A stretch of DNA of 45,145 nucleotides, taken from an uncultured Alphaproteobacteria bacterium (GTDB lineage Bacteria > Pseudomonadota > Alphaproteobacteria > Caulobacterales > Aquidulcibacteraceae). This document shows, piece by piece, positions 1 to 7,381 of the stretch. The position numbers and the translations under genes are program-made. The stretch is from NCBI GenBank assembly GCA_902826245.1, contig CADEEA010000021.1, positions 1 through 45,145 of the forward strand, given 5' to 3'. The notes below the pieces were generated by a model that worked only from the letters and a program-made list of their open reading frames with translations, had not been told where the DNA came from and did not search any database. Every line of letters begins with the position of its first letter. Position 1 is the first letter of the stretch.

Positions 1-599
1 CCAGGGCGACTTGTTTGCCTGGCAATTTGCATTTCGAGTACTTCGTTGGTGCGGCCGTAGGCGGGCAGCGTGTGGATGCGCAGATCGAGCCGGCCGGTCC
101 AATTGCGCTTGCCCCATACGATAACATCGGCAGCCGAACGCTCTAGCGCCTCTGACGCTTCCGCGGCGACACGCCGGCGCGGTTCGGGATGCGCATTTGG
201 CGCGAGGGTTTTCAGCCGCAGCGGAAACACGTCAACTTGAACGTCGCTCTCGAACGAGAACAAGCCGAAATTGTCCTCGATCGCTTCCTTCATTTCCTGG
301 CGCATCAGGCCGCCGCCGCCATCGATCTCGCAGATTAGCACCAGCGCGCGGTGATCCTTGGTGCGGCGCAGCGCTTGCGCTCGCAATGCCACGCGGGCGG
401 CGCGGCTGGCCTTGCCCATGCCGGCGAGCATCCAAAAGGCGCTGATCAGTAGCGCCGCCAAGCCCATGGACATGAACAGCATGAATACGTTCGGCGATTG
501 CACGAACGCGTCCTGAAACTCGCGCGGCATCAGCCGCATGAGCCTCGAAGCCCAGTCCGGCGCGCCGTCCGCAGCTGCCAATAGCGCAAAATTACCCAT
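1..599 (-). CDS. Membrane-anchored hypothetical protein, partial (C-terminus outside window)
   Basis: An open minus-strand frame runs from an ATG at 599 to the window edge with no stop, giving 199 residues. After a short N-terminus there is one hydrophobic segment (about residues 38-60), then a basic stretch rich in Ala and Arg and a soluble domain. That domain contains the phrase ADVIVWGKRNW and a run around LDLRIHTLP. Domains with an 'ADV(I/L)VWG' phrase precede TPR arrays in some alphaproteobacterial proteins, so a TPR region may follow, but this is a guess. It is divergent from the M3 peptidase gene across a 242-base gap. No function is assigned. Confidence 0.75.
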   Translation of the reverse strand, partial: MGNFALLAAADGAPDWASRLMRLMPREFQDAFVQSPNVFMLFMSMGLAALLISAFWMLAGMGKASRAARVALRAQALRRTKDHRALVLICEIDGGGGLMRQEMKEAIEDNFGLFSFESDVQVDVFPLRLKTLAPNAHPEPRRRVAAEASEALERSAADVIVWGKRNWTGRLDLRIHTLPAYGRTNEVLEMQIARQTSRP

Positions 600-841
600 T
601 CAGCGTCCGTGGCCAATGCCAAGAGGAAAGCTGTAGCACCGCCCTCCCGCACCGCACAACGGTCTAAGGCGCCAGGTGTTCCGTTTTGTTCCGAGCGGCG
701 CCCGCCCGGAAGGCCGCGAACCATCGCGGAGTGTGGGCCGTTCGCAGGCGATTCCGGCATTCGACCTTGCGGCCCGGCCGGCACAACGGGCAAACTCTGG
801 CCCAACGTGCGCCGAACAGCGCCTCCATAGGGAACCTGAAC

Positions 842-3040
842 ATGAAAACCCGCGTCCTCGCCGCCTGCCTGCTTGCGACAACCGCCCTCACCGGCTGCGC
901 CACCGCGCCAGCTGCCGACAGCGCCGTAGCGGCGACCTCCCCGGCCTACGCAGCCGCGCAGGCCGATGTCGCGCGCCTGACCGCGCAAGCCAACGAGAAC
1001 ATCCTGCTCAAACCCTGGTCCGGGCCCCATGACGGCGTGCCGCCGTGGGATCGCGCCGACCCCGCCTTGATGCCCGCGGCACTCGAGCTCGGGATCGCAC
1101 TGCAGGAAGCCGAAGTACAGGCCATCGCCAACAACCCGGCGCCGGCAACGTTCGAAAACACCATGGCGGCGCTGCAGAACGCCGGCCGCCACATTGATCG
1201 CGCCACGACGATTTTCGGCGTGATGACTGACAATATCAGCACTGAGACAATCCAGAACATCGAGGCGGAATGGTCGCCCAAGCTGACAGCGGCAGGCAAC
1301 GCCATCACCTTCAACCGCGCGCTCTTCGCCCGCATCGATGCGCTCCACCAACAACGATCAACTTTAAACCTCAGCGCCGAGCAATTGCGCCTGCTTGAGC
1401 GCACGCACGCCGGGTTCGTGCGCGCGGGCGCCGCAGCAACGCCGGAGCAGCAAGCCCGCCTCGGCGCGATCAACGAGGCGCTGTCCACCAAATTCGCCGA
1501 TTTCGGCCGCCGCCTGCTGGCCGACGAGAACACCGCGATCTTCATCACCCGCCGCGCCGAGCTCGCCGGCCTGCCGCCCAACATCGTCAGCGCATTGGCA
1601 GCAGCCGCCACAGAGCGCGGGCACGCGGGTCAATGGGCGGTGGTCAACACCCGCTCCAGCGTCGACCCCTTCCTCACCTTCTCGTCCAACCGGCGTCTGC
1701 GCGAGCAAGTGTGGCGCGCCTTCAAGAACCGCGGCGACAATGGCGATGCGAACGACACCAATGCGGTGATCGCCGACATCATGCGTTTGCGCGCCGAACG
1801 CGCGCAAATCCTGGGCTTCGGGAACCACGCCCAATATCGCATGGCCGACACCATGGCCCTGGACCCCGCGCGCGCTCAGGACCTGATGATGCGAGTCTGG
1901 CGCCCGGCTGTGGCGCGCGTGCAGGAAGAGGTGCGCGACATGCAGGCGATCGCCAATCGCCAGCGCGCGCGCATCACTATCGAACCGTGGGACTACAATT
2001 ACTACGCCGAGCAGGTGCGTCGCGACCGGTACAATCTCGATCAGAACGAGCTCCGCCCCTATTTCGAGCTCAACAACATGATCAACGCTTCGTTTTATAT
2101 GGCCAACCAACTCTACGGCCTCTCCTTCCGTGAAATCACCGGGACAGTGCCTGTGTTCGAGCCCAATGTGCGCGTATGGGAAGTCACCGATCGCGACGGA
2201 TCATATGTTGGTCTGTTCTACGGCGATTATTTCGCGCGCGCGGGCAAACGCTCCGGCGCATGGATGAACACGTATCAGTCGCATGAGACGTTCACCGGGC
2301 GCACGATCACGCCGATCGCCTCCAACAACAACAATTTCGTAGGCGGCGCAGAGGGCGAGCCGGTGCTGATCTCGCTCGACGACGCGCAGACCCTGTTTCA
2401 CGAATTTGGACACGCCATCCACTATCTCGTGTCGACCGTGAATTACCCCGGCCTCGGCAACACTCCGCGCGATTACGTCGAATACCCGAGCCAAGTGCAC
2501 GAACATTGGGTGTTGACGCGCCCAATCCTCGATCAATTCGCGCGCCATTATCAAACCGGCCAACCGATGCCCCAAGCTTTGGTGGACCGCGTCAACAACG
2601 CGGGCACTTTCAATCAGGGCTACGCCACGGTTGAATATCTCTCGTCAGCGTTGGTTGACATGGCGATGCACAACCGCGCCGATCCGATCACCGATCCGGA
2701 CGCGTTCGAGCGCGAGACGCTGGCCTCGCTCGGCATGCCGCGCGAGATAGCCATGCGGCACCGACTGCCCCAGTTCGGCCACCTGTTCTCGAGCGACGCC
2801 TACTCAGCCGGGTATTACTCGTATCTCTGGTCCGAAGTGATGGACGCCGACACCTGGGAAATGTTCACCGCCACCGGCAACGTGTTCGATCCGACCGTCG
2901 CCGCCGGCATGCGCAACATCATCCTGGCGCCCGGCAACACCACCGACCGCGCCGAGGCCTACCGGCAGTTCCGCGGCCGCGACCCGGACGTGAACGCGCT
3001 ATTGCGCGTGCGTGGATTCCCGACCGGGGAAGGACGCTAA
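842..3040 (+). CDS. M3-family zinc oligopeptidase / peptidyl-dipeptidase (Dcp-like) lipoprotein
   Basis: A 732-residue thimet-oligopeptidase-family metallopeptidase that should cut short peptides. The zinc motif HEFGHAIH starts at residue 520. The third-ligand glutamate lies in YVEYPSQ (Glu547), and the usual HEHWV follows. The start at 842 is chosen because it gives a lipoprotein signal: a basic N-terminus, a hydrophobic core and a lipobox LTGCA near residue 20. The open frame upstream of 842 reads as unrelated basic sequence. A lipobox implies anchoring in the envelope, so the enzyme probably works on periplasmic peptides, unlike cytosolic E. coli Dcp. Length fits the Dcp subgroup. It stands alone, with a small membrane-protein gene 68 bases downstream. 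Confidence 0.93.
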   Translation: MKTRVLAACLLATTALTGCATAPAADSAVAATSPAYAAAQADVARLTAQANENILLKPWSGPHDGVPPWDRADPALMPAALELGIALQEAEVQAIANNPAPATFENTMAALQNAGRHIDRATTIFGVMTDNISTETIQNIEAEWSPKLTAAGNAITFNRALFARIDALHQQRSTLNLSAEQLRLLERTHAGFVRAGAAATPEQQARLGAINEALSTKFADFGRRLLADENTAIFITRRAELAGLPPNIVSALAAAATERGHAGQWAVVNTRSSVDPFLTFSSNRRLREQVWRAFKNRGDNGDANDTNAVIADIMRLRAERAQILGFGNHAQYRMADTMALDPARAQDLMMRVWRPAVARVQEEVRDMQAIANRQRARITIEPWDYNYYAEQVRRDRYNLDQNELRPYFELNNMINASFYMANQLYGLSFREITGTVPVFEPNVRVWEVTDRDGSYVGLFYGDYFARAGKRSGAWMNTYQSHETFTGRTITPIASNNNNFVGGAEGEPVLISLDDAQTLFHEFGHAIHYLVSTVNYPGLGNTPRDYVEYPSQVHEHWVLTRPILDQFARHYQTGQPMPQALVDRVNNAGTFNQGYATVEYLSSALVDMAMHNRADPITDPDAFERETLASLGMPREIAMRHRLPQFGHLFSSDAYSAGYYSYLWSEVMDADTWEMFTATGNVFDPTVAAGMRNIILAPGNTTDRAEAYRQFRGRDPDVNALLRVRGFPTGEGR

Positions 3041-3108
3041 AGCCCAATCTCACAGTCGCCCTTCGACGCATTTCTTGCTAAACTACCCCCAGCAAGAGGG
3101 GCGTCGAC

Positions 3109-3726
3109 ATGGCGGATCGGATGCGTTTTCCGGGATTGAGGCTGCGCTCGAAAGCGGCCTCGGGCGAAAGCGGCGGCGCGATTTGGGCGCCGGTGACGGC
3201 CGTCGGCACGCTGGTTGGCGGCGCGGCGGCGCTGTTCGCATGGCTGTGGCCCGACCGGGAACCGGCGCCCGTGCTCAACGGCCAACGCGAAGCCGCGCCG
3301 ATCAGCTCGGACGCGCCGCTCTCTATGATGCGCCAAGCGGCAAATATCACCGCCAATGATGATGTAGAGCTGCGTCAGCTGGTTGGCAGATCGCTTGACC
3401 GCATCGCCTCTGGCGCAACCGCTGCGCCTGGCTTCGTAGACGGAATCGCGCGGCTCCAGCCCGGCGAAGCCGCGGTCTGGCGCGTACATCTAGTGGCGCA
3501 ATCGTCCTATATGATCGTCGGCGCTTGCGACAACGAGTGCTCCAACATCGACATCGAGCTTGTAGATGGGGCCGGGCGCGTCGTGGCGAGCGACACCCTG
3601 CCCGACAATTTTCCGATGGTGCCCTACACGCCGGCCGCTTCCGGTGCGCACGACATCCGACTTGTGCTGCAAGGCTGCCAGCTCGCGCCATGTTATGCTG
3701 GCGCGCGTGTGCTCAGCGGCGGCTGA
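3109..3726 (+). CDS. Membrane-anchored hypothetical protein with pre-peptidase-like C-terminal domain
   Basis: A 205-residue protein. A short basic cytoplasmic part is followed by one hydrophobic segment (roughly residues 25-46, ending FAWLWP). A Pro/Arg linker then leads to an exported C-terminal domain of about 100 residues. That domain holds four cysteines in two close pairs (CDNEC and CQLAPC), likely disulfides. It has a beta-strand pattern resembling bacterial pre-peptidase C-terminal domains (phrases such as DIELVDGAGRVVASD). A purine-rich AAGAGGGG lies just upstream of the ATG. No enzyme motif is seen. It may share a transcript with the M3 peptidase, but no function follows from that. 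Confidence 0.75.
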   Translation: MADRMRFPGLRLRSKAASGESGGAIWAPVTAVGTLVGGAAALFAWLWPDREPAPVLNGQREAAPISSDAPLSMMRQAANITANDDVELRQLVGRSLDRIASGATAAPGFVDGIARLQPGEAAVWRVHLVAQSSYMIVGACDNECSNIDIELVDGAGRVVASDTLPDNFPMVPYTPAASGAHDIRLVLQGCQLAPCYAGARVLSGG

Positions 3727-3745
3727 CGGCGCGCCTAAGCTCGCG

Positions 3746-4168
3746 CTATAGGTACGGGTAGCAAGCCTCGCGGTCCAATTCGATCTTGAAATGGCTCGCC
3801 AGGGCGGCGATGGCAGCGGCGTACTCCGCATAGGGGTCGGAATTGCGCACCCCCACGATGACGCATTTGAAGTCTCTGCGCCGCCGCCCGCCAGGGGGCA
3901 GCATCGCGGTCGCTAATCCCCCGCCGCCATCAGCGCGTAGGGTCAGGAACATTGGCATGGTCCGGGCGATGTGGTCTTTGAGGCCGATTGCCTGCTCAAA
4001 CGAAGCGACGCCGAGCGGCGCCTGGTATTGATCGCGCGCGTCCGCTTCGTAGGTTCGAAAATACCGGTCCACTGCGTGGCGCATGAGCGCGGCTTCAGCC
4101 TCCGCCTCCGCCTCGGTTTCAATTCTGAACCAGGTCGCGCCCCCGTGGGCGTCGCAGACATAGAGCAT
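3746..4168 (-). CDS. Hypothetical small soluble protein
   Basis: A 140-residue protein with no signal peptide or membrane segment. It has an acidic helical stretch made of repeated Glu-Ala pairs near residues 17-27, then a mixed alpha/beta pattern, and ends in a cysteine-containing ACYPYL. The start is supported by AGGA five bases before the ATG at 4168. It is convergent with the upstream plus-strand gene (19-base gap). I do not recognise the family. Confidence 0.6.
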   Translation of the reverse strand: MLYVCDAHGGATWFRIETEAEAEAEAALMRHAVDRYFRTYEADARDQYQAPLGVASFEQAIGLKDHIARTMPMFLTLRADGGGGLATAMLPPGGRRRRDFKCVIVGVRNSDPYAEYAAAIAALASHFKIELDREACYPYL

Positions 4169-4278
4169 TCCTACAGCATAGCATCTTCGCAGGCGTGCAC
4201 GGGTCCAAAGCGCCCGCTCTCATGCGCTGAACCGCCGAGTGTTGTCGCCAGGGCACGCGTTTGGCGCGTGCGCATTAC

Positions 4279-4737
4279 TTAGCAGGGTACATCCACCATC
4301 ACGTAGCGCTGGGCGTAACGATCCCATTGGCGTTCGCGCCGGGTGCAATCGGCGGGTCCGTCGTTGTAGCCGGGCTCATAGGCGCCTTGGTCGTAGTAAC
4401 GGCGCGACGGTTCGCAGCGTTGGTAATTGTCATAGCAACGCGCCCGCGGCTCGCGCGGCTCACTCGCCGCGGCGCCGATCGCCAAACCGAGAACCAAGCC
4501 AATAACCCCCGCCGCGACTGCATCGCCGTGATCGTCACGGTCGCGCCGATAACGGCGGTGACCGCGATCATACCGATGATGATCGCGGTAGTCGCGATCA
4601 TGGTAATAATCGCGGTGCCGATCGCCTCGATAATCGTCGTGGTAGCCGCGGCGATCCTGGGCTTGCGCGACATCCGGCGTAATCGCCGCGAAGGCTAAGG
4701 CTGCAGCGGCGAGTACGGAAATGAGTTTGCGCTTCAT
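4279..4737 (-). CDS. Exported Arg/Asp/Tyr/His-rich protein with glycine-zipper segment
   Basis: A 152-residue protein with a clear signal peptide (MKRKLISVLAAAALAF, cleavage near AQA-QD). Next comes a low-complexity stretch of about 45 residues made of repeated RD, DY, HR and RY pairs. A glycine-zipper-like hydrophobic segment (VIGLVLGLAIGAA) follows, then a Cys-containing tail with CYDNYQRC and a terminal VPC. The DNA of the repeat region carries short reiterated GATCGCGGTA-like units between about 4545 and 4650. The start at 4737 is preferred over upstream in-frame codons because it begins the signal peptide and leaves the neighbour's coding region free. Probably an envelope protein of the RcnB/glycine-zipper sort; function unknown. 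Confidence 0.75.
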   Translation of the reverse strand: MKRKLISVLAAAALAFAAITPDVAQAQDRRGYHDDYRGDRHRDYYHDRDYRDHHRYDRGHRRYRRDRDDHGDAVAAGVIGLVLGLAIGAAASEPREPRARCYDNYQRCEPSRRYYDQGAYEPGYNDGPADCTRRERQWDRYAQRYVMVDVPC

Positions 4738-4808
4738 CAGTTTTGCTCCGCTCCCACACTGAGGCAAAGCGGCTGAACCTAACCTGAATGGGCGGGTCTC
4801 GGCGGGGG

Positions 4809-5282
4809 TTATCGCACCCGACGCCTGCGCATCTCCGGGACGGCGTCGCGATCGGCCATGCCTAGCGAGCGACGGCACACGTCCTCGGGCGTATCGAGAC
4901 GCGGGCTCATCGGATCGCTGTCGAAGGCGCCTTGCTCGCCTATCACGCACCGATCCCACGCACGGATGTCCTCCATGCGTTCGATGATGTTGCGCGGATC
5001 GCCGTTAGGCGCTGGAACCTGACGCTCAGTCTGGCCGGGGACTACGATCTCATCTTCGCCAGTGCGAGGGGCTCGCCGAGGCGCAGCTGGCGGGGCGGCG
5101 ACATTCTCAGCGACCACACTCGGCTGCGGCGGGGTTTCAATTGGTGGAAGCTGGGCGGCGGGGACCGGAGCTGCGGGCGCTTCAGCGGCGGGCGGGCGCG
5201 TGACGCCGCGGCCAACCGGCTCCACGCCCGCGCAGGCGGCGAGCGCCATTATGGCCGACACAAAGATCATGCGCCTCAACAT
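4809..5282 (-). CDS. Hypothetical lipoprotein, proline/alanine-rich
   Basis: A 157-residue protein with a lipoprotein signal (MLRRMIFVSAIMALAAC, lipobox LAAC). A long Pro/Ala linker of about 60 residues would span the periplasm. The C-terminal domain has two cysteines (WDRCVIG and EDVCRRS) that could form a disulfide, and the protein ends in an arginine run. An ATG four codons upstream (5294) is possible, but the start at 5282 gives the cleaner signal. It lies just upstream of, and in line with, the RD-rich exported protein. Function not recognised. Confidence 0.7.
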   Translation of the reverse strand: MLRRMIFVSAIMALAACAGVEPVGRGVTRPPAAEAPAAPVPAAQLPPIETPPQPSVVAENVAAPPAAPRRAPRTGEDEIVVPGQTERQVPAPNGDPRNIIERMEDIRAWDRCVIGEQGAFDSDPMSPRLDTPEDVCRRSLGMADRDAVPEMRRRRVR

Positions 5283-5388
5283 GGTCGCTCCCACTCATAC
5301 GGCTTCAAGCTACTTAGGCCCGAATTGAGGCGCTCCCTAGGCTCGCGTCGCCGAAATTCTCCAAAACCCCCAAGAATCTTGCGCAGTT

Positions 5389-5400
5389 GTAACGCGTTAC
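5389..5400. promoter_or_regulatory. 12-bp perfect palindrome, possible operator
   Basis: GTAACGCGTTAC is self-complementary and is flanked by GCGCA on the left and TGCGC on the right, extending the dyad with a small bulge. It lies between the divergent lipoprotein genes at 5282 and 5500. A regulator site is inferred only from symmetry and position. Confidence 0.35.
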
Positions 5401-5499
5401 TGCGCATTGCAGCGCTCACCAAAACCGCGACAAGACTTGACGCAGCCGCCCCCATGGGGTTTTCGACAGGCCGCTGGGATAACACGAAAGGGCGCAAGA

Positions 5500-6018
5500 A
5501 TGCGCATTGCTTCATTCCTCGCCGCCGCCGCTTTGGCGCTATTGGCTACCGCTTGCGCGAACCGCACCGGCGACATGACCATAGCCGATTGGTGCGCGGC
5601 CGATTCCAGCAGAGCCAATTCCGACATCTGCAAGCAGCACGCCGATACCGAAAACGTCCGCACCAGCCTGGGCGATCGCATTGCCGGCGTGCTTGGCGTA
5701 GCCAACCGAGCCCAGTCCACCGCCGATCAGGCCATGGCGCGCAACATGGCGTGCGTCACTCGCACTTTGAACCGCACAAGAACGGGAACCTGCGACCCCG
5801 GCTATACGCTGACCGGCTGCACGCAGACCCGATACGGCGCGAGCGCGGGCGGCATGGCGATCCTGCGTTCGGTGAATGACACCGAATGCCGTTTCAACAG
5901 CCAGGTGTTGGAGGTGCAGGTGCGCTGCTGCGCCATGGGCCCCAACCCGCCGCCCGCGACAATGGTGCGCGACACGCCGCCGCCACCAGCGCCGCCGCAG
6001 CCACGGCCGATTTCCTAA
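5500..6018 (+). CDS. Hypothetical cysteine-rich lipoprotein
   Basis: A 172-residue protein that begins MRIASFLAAAALALL and has a lipobox LATAC. The mature part holds about nine cysteines, including a doublet (VRCCAMG), and ends in a Pro-rich tail. The pattern CDPGYTLTGCTQTRYG suggests a small disulfide-bonded domain. The start at 5500 is set by the signal sequence and by AAAGGGCG just before it. The 3' end overlaps the convergent mmcB gene by 4 bases. Family not recognised. Confidence 0.72.
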   Translation: MRIASFLAAAALALLATACANRTGDMTIADWCAADSSRANSDICKQHADTENVRTSLGDRIAGVLGVANRAQSTADQAMARNMACVTRTLNRTRTGTCDPGYTLTGCTQTRYGASAGGMAILRSVNDTECRFNSQVLEVQVRCCAMGPNPPPATMVRDTPPPPAPPQPRPIS

Positions 6019-6452
6019 ACGGCCGCGGACAGACGCATCGCCGCCAAGCGCGCGAACAGCAAGGTCACGGCCTTGCGTCGCGCGCCCACAAGTCGCTGCA
6101 ACGGCGCGTCTCGCAGGATCGCGCCGCCAAAGCCATCGGCGACGATAAGGCCGACATCGTCTGGGATAAGATCGCACGGAAAGTCCTCAGTGACGGCAAA
6201 GAAAAACCGGTCGCAATATTCGCGGTAGTCCGGCCATTTCTGGTCAACGGTGAAATCCTCGACGCAGGATTTGGTTTCCACGATCCAGATTTCGCTAGCG
6301 CTGCTTAGCCCCATCAGATCGGCGCGCCGGCCGTTGGCGAGAGGGACCTCCAGGATCGAAGCGAGCCCATGATCGTACAGAACGCGCGTGACGCCGCGCG
6401 CCAGGGCGGCGGTGATCTCGGGGCGCGTGTGGGGTTCGTCCGATTGATCCAC
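6015..6452 (-). CDS. mmcB: MmcB-like DNA repair protein
   Basis: A 145-residue protein matching the alphaproteobacterial MmcB family, which is linked to the SOS/ImuABC mutagenesis pathway in Caulobacter (family knowledge). It has a PD-(D/E)XK-like nuclease core: an N-terminal helix (PEITAALARGVTRVL), then GRRADLMGL supplying the Asp, and IWIVETKSCVEDF supplying the E-x-K. A conserved WPDYREYCDRFFFAV block follows. No in-frame ATG fits, and the GTG at 6452 gives the family length. The longer open frame upstream is unlike MmcB and runs into the next gene. No LexA box was identified in the upstream gap. Confidence 0.8.
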   Translation of the reverse strand: MDQSDEPHTRPEITAALARGVTRVLYDHGLASILEVPLANGRRADLMGLSSASEIWIVETKSCVEDFTVDQKWPDYREYCDRFFFAVTEDFPCDLIPDDVGLIVADGFGGAILRDAPLQRLVGARRKAVTLLFARLAAMRLSAAV

Positions 6453-6601
6453 AGCGGCGAAACTTGCACATTTCGCGTGAGCGGGCGAGAGCCCCCCGGG
6501 GTGCGGCCTTCGAAGGCTCAGGCTGGCGAAGAATGGCGTCACGTTGGGCGTGTCGAAGCGCGACGCCGGCCGTGTCGTGATTCCAAACTCTGCGTCCGGC
6601 C

Positions 6602-7318
6602 CTAGCGAAACCAAATTAGCTCCGCGGCCACTGCCAAGGCCGCGGCCGCCGCCAAGCCATAAATGAAGAACATCACCCGCTTCTGGCCTGCGAGTAATCC
6701 CTTGGCGGTTGGACTCAGATTTTCCCACGCTGGCTTTTGCGTTTCGGCAAAGGCATCGAATTTGTCGCCCCATTGCGCGCGCGCCCAGGCAATGTCTTCG
6801 ACCGCCAGATCGAAGCCCGTGTGCTTTTTGTGCTGATAGCCATCAACCGCCCATTTGAATTTATAGGCGTCACGCAACGCGAATTGGATGCCCATGGCGG
6901 CGGCGGCGGCGTTTAGCTTTTGGTTCTCTTCGTCAGTGAGCTTGCCCCATTGCTTCAGATAAGCCGCACCGACCCGCCAGCGGCTGCCAAGCACGAACAG
7001 CGCGACAACGATCACGTCCAGCGCCACCACCGGCACATCGAACGGCAGCCAGCCGAACAGAAACTCAAACGCCGGCCGATAAAGCCCGCGGAAAGACTCG
7101 AGGCCCTGATGGATCGCCGCGCCCGCAATGTTCAGGAATTGCTCAAGTTGCGGCGCCACATCGCGCAGACGCGCCTGGCACCAATTCCAGATCGCGAGCC
7201 AGATCTTCAGGTCTTCGACGATGCCTACCAAGCCAACGATAGAAGCGATCTGAGAAAACCAGGACCAGGCGACGCCAAGCTTCGCACTCAAACCATCAGG
7301 ATTGCCGCGCCCACTCAT
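6602..7318 (-). CDS. Hypothetical multi-segment membrane protein
   Basis: A protein of about 238 residues with hydrophobic segments near the N-terminus (around FSQIASIVGLVGIVEDLKIW), in the middle (VVALDVIVVALFVLG) and at the extreme C-terminus (FFIYGLAAAAALAVAAELIW). Between the last two is a charged soluble domain of about 80 residues rich in Lys and Trp. GGGGG lies five bases before the ATG at 7318; an ATG at 7333 is the alternative. It has no recognisable catalytic motif. It is in line with divL upstream, with a gap of about 60 bases. Confidence 0.68.
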   Translation of the reverse strand: MSGRGNPDGLSAKLGVAWSWFSQIASIVGLVGIVEDLKIWLAIWNWCQARLRDVAPQLEQFLNIAGAAIHQGLESFRGLYRPAFEFLFGWLPFDVPVVALDVIVVALFVLGSRWRVGAAYLKQWGKLTDEENQKLNAAAAAMGIQFALRDAYKFKWAVDGYQHKKHTGFDLAVEDIAWARAQWGDKFDAFAETQKPAWENLSPTAKGLLAGQKRVMFFIYGLAAAAALAVAAELIWFR

Positions 7319-7381
7319 TCCTACCCCCGCCATGGTGCAGCGAACTCACACCCACACGGCAGTTAGGTCAACTCTATCCCC

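Noticed and set aside
530..1354. Long minus-strand open frame across the M3 peptidase start
   Set aside because: It lies antisense to a convincing peptidase gene and has shadow-type composition with no recognisable pattern.
4545..4650. Short reiterated GATCGCGGTA-like units as a possible repeat array
   Set aside because: They are explained by the RD/DY/HR-rich coding region of the exported protein; spacing is irregular and there are no CRISPR-like spacers.
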